The notes beneath the pieces were generated by a model that worked only from the letters and a program-made list of their open reading frames with translations, was not told the origin of the DNA and searched no databases. A DNA stretch of 64,000 bases, taken from NCBI RefSeq assembly GCF_028993575.1, contig NZ_CP118615.1:2232001-2296000 (forward strand), read 5' to 3'. Of the stretch, positions 54,483-63,854 are shown in pieces (within the stretch, counting starts at the first letter, position 1; every line of letters starts with the position of its first letter). Position numbers and translations under genes: made by a program. The stretch comes from Micromonospora cathayae. Its GTDB lineage: Bacteria > Actinomycetota > Actinomycetes > Mycobacteriales > Micromonosporaceae.

Positions 54483-55742
54483 GTGACGAGTGCGTTGACG
54501 CTGCCCAACGGCAGCCATCCGGTGTCGTCCTGGCCCGAGGCGACGCCCGGTTCCCAGCCCCTGCCGTTCGAGCTCGACCATCTGCTCGCGCTCCGGACAC
54601 CCGGCCTCATCGCCACCCGTCGGCACCTCCACTCGCATCCGGAGCTCTCCGGCGAGGAGTTCGAGACGGCCGCGCTGATCGCCCGGGAACTCTCCCTGGC
54701 CGGGCTGCACCCCCGGATGCTGCCCAAGGGCAACGGCGTGATCTGCGACATCGACGGCCGTTCCGACGGGCCGGTGATCGCGCTGCGCGCCGACATCGAC
54801 GCGCTGCCGCTGACCGACGCCAAGGACGTGCCGTACCGCTCCACGGTCGACGGGGTCTGCCACGCCTGCGGGCACGACGTGCACACCACCGTGCTGCTCG
54901 GCGTCGGCATGCTGCTGGCCCAACTCGCCGACCTCGGCGAGCTGCCCGGCCGGGTCCGGCTGATCTTCCAGCCGGCCGAGGAGATCCTGCCCTGCGGCTC
55001 GCTGGAGGTCATCGAGGCCGGCGGGCTGGACGACGTCGCCCAGATCTTCGCCCTGCACTGCGACCCCAACCAGCCGGTCGGCAAGATCGGCCTGCGGGTC
55101 GGCCCGATCACCGCCGCCGCCGACAACGTGACGGTCCGGTTGACCGGGCCGGGCGGCCACACCGCCCGGCCGCACCTCACCGTCGACCTGGTCGACGCGC
55201 TGGGCCGGCTGGTCACCGAGGTCCCCGCCCTGGTCAGCCGCCGGGTGCCGGCCAACAGCGGACTGCTGCTGGTGTTCGGCCAGGCGTCGGCCGGCACCCG
55301 GTACAACGTCATCCCCTCCGAGGCGGTCGCCTCCGGCACCCTGCGGGCGATGGACCGGGACGCCTGGGAGGAAGCCCCCAAGATCGTGGCTCAGGTGGTG
55401 CGGGACGTCCTCGCGCCCACCGGGGCCACCGTCGACCTGGAGTACCTGCGCGGCCGACCGCCGGTCAGCAACGACGCCCGGGCCATCCAGGTGCTCACCG
55501 CCGCCACCGTGGACACGCTCGGCGCGGACGGGGTCGCCGAGACCCCGCAGAGCATGGGCGGCGAGGACTTCTCCTGGTACCTGGAGTACGTCCCCGGCGC
55601 GCTGGCCCGGCTCGGCGTCGGCCGTTCCGGGCCCAGCCTCGACCTGCACCGCCCGTCCTTCGACGTGGACGAGCGGTGCATCGCGGTCGGCGTCCGACTC
55701 ATGGTGCAGACCGCGCTCCGGGCACTGGCGGCGGTCCGCTGA
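54483..55742 (+). CDS. M20-family amidohydrolase (aminoacylase/hippurate-hydrolase-like)
   Basis: A 419-residue metal-dependent amidohydrolase. Motifs: RRHLHSHPELSGEEFETA, the metal site HACGHDVHTT, EE in FQPAEEILPCG, and SMGGEDFSWYL near the C-terminus. Relatives cleave N-acyl amino acids or related amides; substrate unknown. I place the start at GTG 54483: the in-frame stretch from 54309 lacks third-position G/C bias and family similarity, although it has an SD at 54293. The last 44 bases overlap, tail to tail, the DUF4349 gene. Confidence 0.85.
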   Translation: MTSALTLPNGSHPVSSWPEATPGSQPLPFELDHLLALRTPGLIATRRHLHSHPELSGEEFETAALIARELSLAGLHPRMLPKGNGVICDIDGRSDGPVIALRADIDALPLTDAKDVPYRSTVDGVCHACGHDVHTTVLLGVGMLLAQLADLGELPGRVRLIFQPAEEILPCGSLEVIEAGGLDDVAQIFALHCDPNQPVGKIGLRVGPITAAADNVTVRLTGPGGHTARPHLTVDLVDALGRLVTEVPALVSRRVPANSGLLLVFGQASAGTRYNVIPSEAVASGTLRAMDRDAWEEAPKIVAQVVRDVLAPTGATVDLEYLRGRPPVSNDARAIQVLTAATVDTLGADGVAETPQSMGGEDFSWYLEYVPGALARLGVGRSGPSLDLHRPSFDVDERCIAVGVRLMVQTALRALAAVR

Positions 55743-56862
55743 CCCCCGGCGCTCCCGCCGCGCCCCCCGGCGTCGTCGGCGCGCCCCCCGGCACTCCGGT
55801 CGAGCCACCCGGCGCTCCCGCCGGCTCGCCCGGCCGCGCCGCCGGGACGCGCGGGCCCGCCGGTGGGCCGCCCGGCGGGCCGCCCACCCCGGTCATCGCC
55901 GGAGCGGGCACGAACGGCCCGGGGCGACCCGGTGCCGGTCGCCGCTGACGGCGACGGCGCAGCAGCCGCCAGAGCAGCCACCCCGGTACGCCCAGCACGA
56001 CCAGCCACGGCAGCAGCGCGCCGAGCAGCGTGACCAGCACGGTCACCGAGTCCAGGAAGACCCGCCAGCTGTCGGTCAGCCCGGCCAGGAAACCGGACCC
56101 GTCGTCGTCCTCGTCGACCGGCCGGGCACCCGCCCCGACCAGCGACACGTCGAGGGTGGACAGTGCGGTCAGGTCGGCCAGCCGGCGCTTCTTCGCCTCC
56201 AGCGAGGCCAGGTCGGCCTCCCGGCGACCCAGCTCGTTCTCCAGCGACACCAGGTCACCGATCGAGGAGGCCCGGGCCAGCAGCCGGCGGGCGTTCTCCA
56301 CCCGGGCCCGCTGGGTGACGATCCGGGCGTCCAGGTCGATGGTCTCCTCGGTGACGTCCTCGGTCTGGATCTCGCGGCGCTGCTGCTCGCCCAGCTTCGC
56401 GATCTCGTCGACGGTGCCGGTGAACTTCGCCGCCGGTACCCGCAGCCGCAGGTCGGCGCGGGCGGCGTCGTGGACGGTGCGCCGCTGGTCCCCACCGACG
56501 AACCCGCCCGCCGTGGTGACCAGCGTGATCGCGTCCCGGGCCGCCTGGTCGACGTCCTTGACCTGCACCGTGATGGATCCGTTGTAGATGATCGACCGCT
56601 GGTCCACCCGCAGGTCCGCGCCACCGGCCCCACCGGGGGCCGCGGCGTCCCCACCGCCCGACTCCCCGGCGTCCGCCGGGGCCTCGCCCTTGCCCGGCGC
56701 GGCCGGTGCCGGCGCCCCGGCGGCCGGCGCCCGGTCCGCGTTCTCCGCGGTCGAGTCGCTGCCGCTACGGGAATCCGCGCTGCACCCCCCGACGGCCAGT
56801 ACCGCGACCAGCCCCCCGGCCAGCAGCGCCGCACCCCACCGGCGTCGTCCGATTTCGACCAT
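55699..56862 (-). CDS. DUF4349 lipoprotein
   Basis: A 387-residue lipoprotein: lipobox near AVGGC, a low-complexity linker, and a DUF4349 domain from about 85 to 245 (SIIYNGSITVQVKDVDQAARDA, coiled-coil NARRLLARASSIGDLVSLENELGRREADL). Next come a TM helix (about 275-298), a basic stretch and a Gly/Pro-rich cytoplasmic tail. The function of DUF4349 is unknown; the coiled coil plus membrane anchoring suggests an envelope role. The stop lies inside the 3' end of the convergent M20 gene. Confidence 0.85.
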   Translation of the reverse strand: MVEIGRRRWGAALLAGGLVAVLAVGGCSADSRSGSDSTAENADRAPAAGAPAPAAPGKGEAPADAGESGGGDAAAPGGAGGADLRVDQRSIIYNGSITVQVKDVDQAARDAITLVTTAGGFVGGDQRRTVHDAARADLRLRVPAAKFTGTVDEIAKLGEQQRREIQTEDVTEETIDLDARIVTQRARVENARRLLARASSIGDLVSLENELGRREADLASLEAKKRRLADLTALSTLDVSLVGAGARPVDEDDDGSGFLAGLTDSWRVFLDSVTVLVTLLGALLPWLVVLGVPGWLLWRLLRRRRQRRPAPGRPGPFVPAPAMTGVGGPPGGPPAGPRVPAARPGEPAGAPGGSTGVPGGAPTTPGGAAGAPGVSGPPPVPGARSAP

Positions 56863-57003
56863 TCCCCCTCCGATCTCCTGGCCCCGTCGGCGTCGGGCCC
56901 CCGGCCCGCCCCACGGGGCGATCGATCAGACGAGGCGCGGTGCCGCGTCCGTTCCGGCAGACTGCGACGAGGACATCACGATTCGGTTGTCGAGGAGTCA
57001 CGA

Positions 57004-57636
57004 ATGCGCCTGACCAAGTACGGCCACTCCTGCGTACGCGTCGAGCACGACGGCGGGGTGCTGGTCGTCGACCCGGGTACGTTCAGCGAGACGGCGGAGG
57101 CGCTCGACGGCGCGGACGCCGTACTGATCACCCACCAGCACCCGGACCACGTGGACGCCGGTGCCCTGGCCCGGCAGCTCGACCGTCGCCCGTTCACCCT
57201 GTACGGGCCGGCCTCGCTGGCCGGCTCGGTGGAGGGACTGCCCGAGGTGCTCCAGCCGGTCGAGGTGGGACGGTCGTTCACCGCCGCCGGCATCCCGGTG
57301 CGCGCGTACGGCGGCCGGCACGCGCTGATCCACCCCGACATCCCGGTGGTCGACAACCTCGGGTACCTGATCGCCGACCGGATCTACCACCCGGGTGACG
57401 CGTTCGTCGCCCCGGAGGACGTCGAGATCGACACCCTGTTCCTGCCGATCCACGCCCCGTGGGCCAAGTTCGCCGAGTCCCTGGACTTCCTCCGGGCGGT
57501 CGCCCCCCGGCGCGCGTACGCCCTGCACGACGGGCTGCTCAACGCCAACGGACTCGGGGTGCTGGACGGCAACTTCCGTCGCCTGAGCACCGTCGACTAC
57601 CGGCGGCTGGAGCCGGGCACCCGGATCGACGTCTGA
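57004..57636 (+). CDS. MBL-fold metal-dependent hydrolase
   Basis: A 210-residue metallo-beta-lactamase-fold protein of the small UlaG/UPF0173-like type: MRLTKYGHSCVRVE, metal motif THQHPDHVD, and GDAFVAPEDVEIDTLFLPI. Probably a cytosolic phosphodiesterase- or lactonase-type hydrolase of unknown substrate. GAGGAG lies six bases before the ATG. The next gene begins four bases after its stop, so they form an operon. Confidence 0.9.
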   Translation: MRLTKYGHSCVRVEHDGGVLVVDPGTFSETAEALDGADAVLITHQHPDHVDAGALARQLDRRPFTLYGPASLAGSVEGLPEVLQPVEVGRSFTAAGIPVRAYGGRHALIHPDIPVVDNLGYLIADRIYHPGDAFVAPEDVEIDTLFLPIHAPWAKFAESLDFLRAVAPRRAYALHDGLLNANGLGVLDGNFRRLSTVDYRRLEPGTRIDV

Positions 57637-57640
57637 GGCG

Positions 57641-58597
57641 ATGGCCGCTCCCTCCCGAGACCTGATCCACCGGCTGTACGGCGCGCCACCGGACGGGTTC
57701 GTCGCCGTCCGGGACGCGGCGGCGGCCCAGGCCCGCCAGGACGGCGACCCGGCGACCGCCCGGGAGATCGCCAAGCTGCGCCGGCCGACGGTGGCGGCCT
57801 GGCTGGTCAACCTGCTCGCCATCCGTCGTCCCGAACTGGTCGCCGACCTGGCCCAGCTCGCCGAGGCGCTCCGCGCGGCCCAACGTGACCTGCGCGGACC
57901 GAAGCTGCGGGAACTCTCCGCGCAGCGGCGCGCGGTGGTCGCCGCCCTGGTCGCCGAGGCCCGTACGCTGGCCGCCGAGACCGAGGGCGCGCCGCCGGCC
58001 GGCCGGCTGCCGCTGGCCGAGGTCGAGGCGACCCTCAACGCCGCGCTCTCCGACACCGAGGTGGCCGCCCAGGTCCGCTCCGGGCGGCTGCTGCGGGCCG
58101 CCAGCTACGCCGGGTTCGGTGAGGTGCCCCGGCCGCAGCTCCGCCTCCTCACCGGCGGTGCCGAGGAGCCGCCGGAGGAACCGTCCGAGGAGCCGTCCGC
58201 GCCGGACGACCGGGGGAGGGGCGGGACCCGGCGGGCGGCCGACACGGCGGCCCGGAGGGCCGAGCAGGCCGAGCGGGCCCGCCGGCGACGCGTACTCGAA
58301 CGGGAACTGGCGAAGGCCCGTACCGACCAGGACCGGGCGGAGGCGGAGCTGGCCGGCGCGACGGCGGCCGAGCGGGACGCGGCCGACGAACTGGCCGCCA
58401 TCGAGGCCGAGCTGGCCGAGATCGAACGCCGCCGGGCCGCCGCCGAGCAGGAGATCAGCCGACGCAAGCTGGCCCGCCGGGGGGCCGAGCGGGCGGTCGC
58501 GGCGGCCCGGCGGCACACCGGCGAGGTCGAGGGGGCCCTGGAGGCGTTGACCGACGAAGAGGGGACTGCCGGGACGGCGGGCGACACGGCACACTAA
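57641..58597 (+). CDS. Coiled-coil hypothetical protein
   Basis: A 318-residue soluble protein without a recognised domain. The N-terminal 165 residues are helical (RDLIHRLYGAPPDGFVAVRDAAAAQAR, LRRPTVAAWLVNLLAIRRP). After a Glu/Pro linker, residues 205-305 form a long Ala/Glu/Arg coiled coil. Four bases downstream of the MBL gene and translationally close to it. Homologues in actinomycetes are usually uncharacterised. Confidence 0.75.
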   Translation: MAAPSRDLIHRLYGAPPDGFVAVRDAAAAQARQDGDPATAREIAKLRRPTVAAWLVNLLAIRRPELVADLAQLAEALRAAQRDLRGPKLRELSAQRRAVVAALVAEARTLAAETEGAPPAGRLPLAEVEATLNAALSDTEVAAQVRSGRLLRAASYAGFGEVPRPQLRLLTGGAEEPPEEPSEEPSAPDDRGRGGTRRAADTAARRAEQAERARRRRVLERELAKARTDQDRAEAELAGATAAERDAADELAAIEAELAEIERRRAAAEQEISRRKLARRGAERAVAAARRHTGEVEGALEALTDEEGTAGTAGDTAH

Positions 58598-58802
58598 ACC
58601 GGATGGACGTACGGCTGGCGACCCGACGCGGACAGGCCGGGGACACCCGGACGGTCCGACGGCCACGAGCGACCTGCGGGCGGCCCGGGGACACCTGGGC
58701 GGTCCGGCGGCCACGGGCGGCCCGGACGGCCTGCGGGCGGGTCGGGCACACCCGGGCGATCGGGCGGTTCCGGGCGGGCCGGGGCCGGGGCGGGCGGGCC
58801 GG
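58598..58802. repeat. Imperfect tandem repeats between two genes
   Basis: About three degenerate copies of a 45-57-bp unit containing GGACACC(C/T)GG(A/G)CGGTCCG(A/G)CGGCCACG. A 67-codon frame from 58603 overlaps the next gene by ATGA but is compositionally repetitive, so I do not call it a gene. Confidence 0.55.
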
Positions 58803-59558
58803 ATGACGCCGGAGCAGGCCGCCGCTGCCGGCCGGCCGATCGCCGTCGAACTGGGGGAGGCGTTCAGCCTGTCCCCGGCCGCCCGGCGGCAGGCCCGGCT
58901 GCTCGGCATCTCCGGCTGGGCCTTCTACGTGACCGCCCGCGCCGGGGCGCTCGGTGCCGTCCCGGCCGAGACCGCCGCCGCCTGCCTCGGCTTCGTCGCC
59001 CCGGACGCGGTCGCCGAGGGCTGGGACGCCGCCACCGGTGTGATCGACCCCCGGGCGGTGGCCGCGGTGAACCTCGCCGAATGCTGCCGCTGGGGGGACG
59101 AACGCCTCGGCGGGCTGCCCGGGGTGGCCCGGCTCGCCGACCTGCTGCACCGGACGGTGACCGCCGCCGAAGCCGGGGCGCTGCCGCTCTTCGCCGCCTG
59201 GCGGGGCATGCCGGTGCCGGCGGACACCCCCGGCGCACGGGCCGCCGCCGGGCTGCACCTGCTGCGGGAGCTGTACCTGGGTGCGTACCTGCTGGCGGTG
59301 CGGGCGAGCGGGATGACCCCGTTGGAGGCGACGGTCGCCGGCACGGAGGGCGAGGCCGGGGCGATGGCCGCCGGCTGGCCCCCGCCGTACCCGCCGGTCG
59401 GCCCGCTGGTGCGGCGTCGGCTGTGGGCCGAGGCGGCGACCGACCGGATGGTCTCCTCCGCGTACCGGGCGCTGCGCCCGGCGGAACGCGTCGAACTGGT
59501 CGACCTGCTCACCGCCGCCCAACGGCACCTGCGTGATCCGCTACCCGACCCGGGGTGA
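58803..59558 (+). CDS. SCO6745-family protein
   Basis: A 251-residue soluble protein resembling the SCO6745 family of actinobacteria: RQARLLGISGWAFYVTARAGALGAVPAE, CLGFVAPDAVAEGW and LHLLRELYLGAYLLAVRASGMTPLEA. Its function is unknown; some relatives are described as helix-turn-helix-like, which I cannot confirm. The ATG start is not preceded by a good SD. Confidence 0.7.
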   Translation: MTPEQAAAAGRPIAVELGEAFSLSPAARRQARLLGISGWAFYVTARAGALGAVPAETAAACLGFVAPDAVAEGWDAATGVIDPRAVAAVNLAECCRWGDERLGGLPGVARLADLLHRTVTAAEAGALPLFAAWRGMPVPADTPGARAAAGLHLLRELYLGAYLLAVRASGMTPLEATVAGTEGEAGAMAAGWPPPYPPVGPLVRRRLWAEAATDRMVSSAYRALRPAERVELVDLLTAAQRHLRDPLPDPG

Positions 59559-59643
59559 CCGGCCGACGACTCTCCGGCACGGCCCCGGACCCGGTCGGTC
59601 GGGCCGACAGCGGCGGGCGCAGACTAAAGGGATGTCAGACGTG

Positions 59644-60099
59644 CTACGCGGACGCGGTGCCGGTGGGACGGGACCGCAGCTCCATGACGTAGTCGTCGGG
59701 CGCACCCGCCTTCTCGGCCGCGTTGGCGATCTCGGAGAGGTACCACGCGGTGGGCAGCCCGCCCTCGTACCCGGCGAACACGTACACCCAGGCGGTCACG
59801 TCGCCGTCCAGGGTCGAGACCCGTACGTGCAGCTTGCGGTACGTGCCGGCGGTCACCCCCTCGATCTCGTCGAGCTGGGCGGCGTCGAACGGGTGGATGT
59901 CGTAGAGCGCCACGAACACCCGGTCGCCGGGGGACTCGACGATGGTGCTGACCGCGCCCTCCCAGCCGATGACGCCCTCGCCGGCGAAGGTGAGCCGCCA
60001 GCCTTCCAGCCAGCCGACGCCGACCATCGGCGAGTGCGGGCAGTAGGCGCGCATCCGGGCGGGGTCCAGGTTTGAGCCGTAGGCGGCGTAGTGACGCAC
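59644..60099 (-). CDS. Gamma-glutamylcyclotransferase-fold protein
   Basis: A 151-residue GGCT-fold protein: substrate loop HYAAYGSNLDPARM at the very N-terminus and a Glu in LDEIEGV fitting the catalytic position. Members release 5-oxoproline from gamma-glutamyl compounds or have related activities. The GTG at 60099 is favoured by TATCGT seven bases upstream (leaderless) and by the family N-terminus; a longer form to 60159 adds 20 unrelated residues. Confidence 0.87.
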   Translation of the reverse strand: MRHYAAYGSNLDPARMRAYCPHSPMVGVGWLEGWRLTFAGEGVIGWEGAVSTIVESPGDRVFVALYDIHPFDAAQLDEIEGVTAGTYRKLHVRVSTLDGDVTAWVYVFAGYEGGLPTAWYLSEIANAAEKAGAPDDYVMELRSRPTGTASA

Positions 60100-60106
60100 G
60101 GCGATG

Positions 60107-60112
60107 ACGATA
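60107..60112 (-). promoter_or_regulatory. -10 element for leaderless GGCT gene
   Basis: Minus-strand TATCGT seven bases before the GTG at 60099; no Shine-Dalgarno sequence. Confidence 0.55.
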
Positions 60113-60206
60113 GCCCGGCGGACGGGCGAGGGAGAATACGAACGGTGCGTGTCGGGCACGTTGGGGGAAAGAAAGTCAGCATGGGATGCGACGGAGGGCG
60201 GGCGCG

Positions 60207-61610
60207 GTGAGCCGGATCGTGATCATCGGTGGGGGGCCGGCCGGATACGAGGCGGCGCTGGTCGCCGCCCAGCTCGACGCCGACGTGACCGTGGTGGAGG
60301 CCGAGGGGGCCGGCGGCGCGTGCGTGCTCTGGGACTGCGTCCCGTCGAAGACGTTCATCGCCAGCTCCGAGGTGGTCACCGGCTACCGGGACACCGAGGA
60401 GTTCGGGGTGGACTCCGACGGCCTGGAGGCGGTCACCGTCGACGCGCGGGCCGTCCACGAGCGGGTCAAACGGCTGGCCCTGGCCCAGTCCGCCGACATC
60501 CACGCCAAGCTGGTCAAGGCCGGGGTGAACGTGGTCACCGGCCGGGCCCGGATGGGCGAGGACATGCTCGGCCACACCCACCGGGTGGTGGTGACCCCGA
60601 CCGACGGTGACCCGGAGCACTCGATCGACGCGGACACCGTGCTGGTCGCCACCGGGGCCACCCCGCGCCAACTGCCCACCGCCGTGCCCGACGGCGAGCG
60701 CATCCTCACCTGGCGTCAGGTCTACGACCTGCCCGAGCTGCCCGAACACCTGATCGTGGTCGGTTCCGGCGTGACCGGTGCCGAGTTCGCCAGCGCGTAC
60801 CTGGCGATGGGGGTGCAGGTCACCCTGGTCTCCAGCCGGGACCGGGTGATGCCGCACGAGGACGCCGACGCGGCCATGGCCATCGAGCGGGTGTTCCGGT
60901 CCCGGGGCATGAGCATCCTCAACAACTCGCGGGCCAACGCGGTCCGCCGGACCGGCGACGGCGTCGAGGTCGAGCTCTCCGACGGGCGGGTGGTGGCCGG
61001 CTCGCACGCGCTGATCGCGGTCGGTTCGGTGCCGAACACCGCCGGCCTGGGCCTGTCCGAGTACGGTGTCCAGCTCGCCCAGGGCGGCTACGTCGCCGTC
61101 GACCGGGTGTCCCGGACCAGCGTGCCCGGCATCTACGCCGCCGGGGACTGCACCGGCCTGCTCCCGCTGGCCAGCGTGGCCGCCATGCAGGGGCGGATCG
61201 CCATGTGGCATGCGCTCGGCGAGGCGGTCCGGCCGCTGCGGCTGCGGACCGTCTCGGCGAACGTGTTCACCGACCCGGAACTCGCCACCGTCGGCGTCTC
61301 GCAGAACGAGGTGGACGCCGGGAAGGTGCCGGCCCGGTCGGTGATGCTGCCGCTGTCGGGCAACCCCCGGGCCAAGATGGCCGGGCTCAACGACGGGTTC
61401 GTCAAGCTGTTCTGCCGGCCGGCCAGCGGCCAGGTGGTCGGCGGGGTGGTGGTCGCGCCGAAGGCCAGCGAGCTGATCCTGCCGATCACCATGGCGGTGG
61501 AGAACAACCTCACCGTCAACGACCTGGCGCAGACCTTCACCATCTACCCGTCGCTGTCCGGCTCGATCGCCGAGGCCGCCCGCCAGCTGATGCTGCACGA
61601 ACTGGAGTAG
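60207..61610 (+). CDS. NAD(P)H-quinone reductase, LpdA-like flavoprotein
   Basis: A 467-residue FAD disulfide-oxidoreductase fold protein: IVIIGGGPAGYEAALVAAQL, redox pair in GACVLWDCVPSK, second dinucleotide site VVGSGVTGAEFASAY, and GIYAAGDCTG. Where dihydrolipoamide dehydrogenases have the HPT(L)SE catalytic His, this has IYPSLSGS (Tyr for His), the feature of M. tuberculosis LpdA (Rv3303c), a quinone reductase. The GTG at 60207 has GGAGGG eight bases upstream; the start at 60186 is less likely. Confidence 0.88.
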   Translation: MSRIVIIGGGPAGYEAALVAAQLDADVTVVEAEGAGGACVLWDCVPSKTFIASSEVVTGYRDTEEFGVDSDGLEAVTVDARAVHERVKRLALAQSADIHAKLVKAGVNVVTGRARMGEDMLGHTHRVVVTPTDGDPEHSIDADTVLVATGATPRQLPTAVPDGERILTWRQVYDLPELPEHLIVVGSGVTGAEFASAYLAMGVQVTLVSSRDRVMPHEDADAAMAIERVFRSRGMSILNNSRANAVRRTGDGVEVELSDGRVVAGSHALIAVGSVPNTAGLGLSEYGVQLAQGGYVAVDRVSRTSVPGIYAAGDCTGLLPLASVAAMQGRIAMWHALGEAVRPLRLRTVSANVFTDPELATVGVSQNEVDAGKVPARSVMLPLSGNPRAKMAGLNDGFVKLFCRPASGQVVGGVVVAPKASELILPITMAVENNLTVNDLAQTFTIYPSLSGSIAEAARQLMLHELE

Positions 61611-61735
61611 CCGGCCCGCCCGGTGACCGGGCCGGCCCGACCGCCCGGGCCGGCCCGACCGCCCGGGCCGGCCCGGGCCGGCGGCTGGCTGGCCTTACCG
61701 TCCGGCCGGGCCGTACTGCGGTGGCCCCGCCCGGG

Positions 61736-62572
61736 TCAGCGGAACCGGTCGACCCGTTCGGCGGCCCACTCGGCGTACGGGCGGGCCGGCCGGCCGGTGA
61801 TCCGCTCGACGGTGTCGGTGACCGGCTCGGGCCGGGCCACGAACCGCGCCCAGCCGTCCAGCACGATCCCGGCGAACGAGGCGTCGCCGAGCGCCCCGGT
61901 GAGCAGCTCGACCGCCTCCGGGCGGGGCATCTCCGTCCAGCGCAGCTCCCGCCCGAGCGCCCTGCCGATGGCCCGTACCTGTTCCCGCTGGGTCAGCGCC
62001 ACCGGGCCGGTCAGCTCGTACCGGGCTCCGGTGTGCCCGTCCCGGGTCAGCGCGTGCGCCGCCACCTCGGCCAGGTCCCGCTCGTGCACCAGCGACCGGG
62101 CGGCCTCGCCGTACGGCCAGCGGACCTCGTCACCGGCACGGATCTGGTCGGCCCACATCAGCGTGTTGGCGGCGAACCCGGTCGGCCGCAGGATCGTCCA
62201 CTCCACCCCGGCGGACGTCACGGCCCGCTCGACGACGCCCCAGTGTGAGGCCGGGTCGTCCCCGGCGCCGGACGCCGACAGGTGGACGATCCGGGGCACC
62301 CGCAGGGCGAGCGCCTTCACCAGCTCGGGCGCGGTGCTGGCGGTGGCCGTCGGGTCGGTGGACGGCCAGACCAGGAACACCGCGTCCACCCCGTCGAGGT
62401 GCGGGGTCACCGAGGCCGGGTCGGTCAGGTCGGCGGCGACCACCTCCACACCCGCCGGCAGGTCGGCCCGGGCCGGATCCCGGCTCACCGCGCGTACCGC
62501 GACCCCCTGCCCGACCAGTTCGGTCACCAACGCTCGGCCGACCGTTCCGGTCGCCCCGGTCACCAGGATCAT
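61736..62572 (-). CDS. NmrA-like NAD(P)-binding reductase
   Basis: A 278-residue atypical short-chain dehydrogenase: Rossmann motif MILVTGATGTVGRALV at the N-terminus, AADLTDPASVTPHLDGVDAVFLV and WTILRPTGFAANTLMW. It lacks the YxxxK pair in the standard place, typical of NmrA or QOR2-like proteins that act as redox sensors or quinone reductases. Monocistronic. The 125-base gap to the LpdA-like gene contains GGCCGGCCCGACCGCCCGG repeats that can fold as terminators. Confidence 0.87.
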   Translation of the reverse strand: MILVTGATGTVGRALVTELVGQGVAVRAVSRDPARADLPAGVEVVAADLTDPASVTPHLDGVDAVFLVWPSTDPTATASTAPELVKALALRVPRIVHLSASGAGDDPASHWGVVERAVTSAGVEWTILRPTGFAANTLMWADQIRAGDEVRWPYGEAARSLVHERDLAEVAAHALTRDGHTGARYELTGPVALTQREQVRAIGRALGRELRWTEMPRPEAVELLTGALGDASFAGIVLDGWARFVARPEPVTDTVERITGRPARPYAEWAAERVDRFR

Positions 62573-62630
62573 CCGTCCACCCCCGTGGCTCGTCGTCTCG
62601 TCCCGTCGAGGCTAGGGGCTCAACCGGACT

Positions 62631-63290
62631 TCAGGTCAACCCGCCGCCGGGCCGGGGGGCGGTGCCCACCGCCGGCTGGTCCCCGTCGGACCGGGCCTGG
62701 CGGGCGGCGACCACGGACAACGCCCAGCCGGCCGCCGCGAACCCGGCCGCCGCGCCGGCGGCGATCAGCACCAGCAGCCACGCCGACCGGGTCAGCGCCT
62801 CGCCACCCAGCCGGCCGACCAGGCCGCCGTACCCGGCCCAGCCCAGCGCGGCCAGCGTCTCGTAGGTGAGGAACAGCCGGTACGGGTAGCGGCTGCGCCC
62901 GGCGGAGAAACAGGCCGCCATCCGTCCGCCGGGCACGAACCGGCACAGCAGGATCACCAACGGCCCCGGCCGGCGTAGCCCCCGGGTGACCCGCCCGGCG
63001 GCCCGGCGCGCCCGCCCCGGCTGCCGCTGCCGGGGCACCGCCGTCCGGCGCGGGGCGCGCCGGCCGAGCAGGTAACAGGCCAGGTCGCCGGCGAAGACCC
63101 CGAGCGCGCCGACGGCGATGGTCAGCGGCAGGCTCAGCTCGCCGTACACGGTCAGCGCCCCGCCGGTGATCATGACAGCCTGGGTGGGGACCACCGGGAC
63201 GAAGGCGTCCACCGCCAACAGGCCGAGCAGGAGGAGGTACGCCCACAGGGGCGACGCCACGTCGCTGAGAAGGTCGGGCGTCACTGCCAC
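62631..63290 (-). CDS. DedA-family membrane protein
   Basis: A 219-residue membrane protein with about five hydrophobic segments. DAFVPVVPTQAVMITGGAL, FAGDLACYLLGRRA and LCRFVPGGRMAACFSAG match DedA/SNARE-associated proteins (lipid-scramblase or flippase-like). An Arg-rich cytoplasmic loop at 78-105 is longer than usual. The GTG start has GAGGTGG upstream. Confidence 0.87.
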   Translation of the reverse strand: MAVTPDLLSDVASPLWAYLLLLGLLAVDAFVPVVPTQAVMITGGALTVYGELSLPLTIAVGALGVFAGDLACYLLGRRAPRRTAVPRQRQPGRARRAAGRVTRGLRRPGPLVILLCRFVPGGRMAACFSAGRSRYPYRLFLTYETLAALGWAGYGGLVGRLGGEALTRSAWLLVLIAAGAAAGFAAAGWALSVVAARQARSDGDQPAVGTAPRPGGGLT

Positions 63291-63572
63291 CTCGCGGGTC
63301 GGCCGATCGGGTGCACCGAGCCTGCCGGCATGTCGCAGGTCACCCCGGACAGCCCCGGCCGGTGGTGACCCCCACCACCGCAGAGGCCACCTGGGTACAA
63401 CGAAGAGCTACCCCCAAAGGTTACGGAAAGCAGCCGTCCGGCGGGCACCCGCGAGCGTGCTCAACCGATCCCCCGACACGGTACGTGGTCGGCGGATCCC
63501 GGTTCACCCGCGTACCGTGGTCGGAGCGGCCTGATCGCGTCGGGTCCCCCGTTCCCGATGACCGGGCCGCTC

Positions 63573-63607
63573 GTGGGCCGCCGGCAGGTCCCGTGCCGGC
63601 GGCCCAC
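63573..63607 (-). terminator. Strong hairpin terminator downstream of the ABC gene
   Basis: 14-bp perfect stem (63573-63586 with 63594-63607), loop of seven. It lies 248 bases past the stop of the minus-strand ABC transporter gene. The 26-bp repeat array stands between stop and hairpin. In the rest of 63291-63854 I see no gene. Confidence 0.7.
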
Positions 63608-63624
63608 CTTTCTCCACCGCGCCG

Positions 63625-63761
63625 CGGCCCGGCTGTCCCCACCCGCGCGGCGGCCCGGCTGTCCCCACCCGCGCGGCGGCCCGGCTGTCCCCACCCGCGC
63701 GGCGGCCCGGCTGTCCCCACCCGCGCGGCGGCCCGGCTGTCCCCACCCGCGCGGCGGCCCG
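63625..63761. repeat. Perfect 26-bp tandem repeat array
   Basis: Five identical head-to-tail copies of a 26-bp unit (63625-63650, 63651-63676, 63677-63702, 63703-63728, 63729-63754) plus a seven-base partial copy. Each unit carries CGGCCCGGCTGTCCCCACCC. 26 is not a multiple of three and the frames crossing it are repetitive, so it is non-coding; no spacers, so it is not a CRISPR array. Confidence 0.95.
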
Positions 63762-63854
63762 TAGGCGTGCGGTTCCGTCGGTCGTGCGGGTGGCGGCAGC
63801 CGGACGGTGCGAGCGGCCTCCGGTACCAGGGCCTCCGGTACCAGGGGCACACCC

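Noticed and set aside
58603..58806. 67-codon frame overlapping the SCO6745-family gene by ATGA
   Set aside because: Built from imperfect 45-57-bp repeats, Arg/Gly-rich, no ribosome-binding site or family resemblance.
63625..63761. CRISPR-like regular repeats
   Set aside because: Units are directly adjacent with no spacers, and no cas genes are in the window; a simple tandem array.
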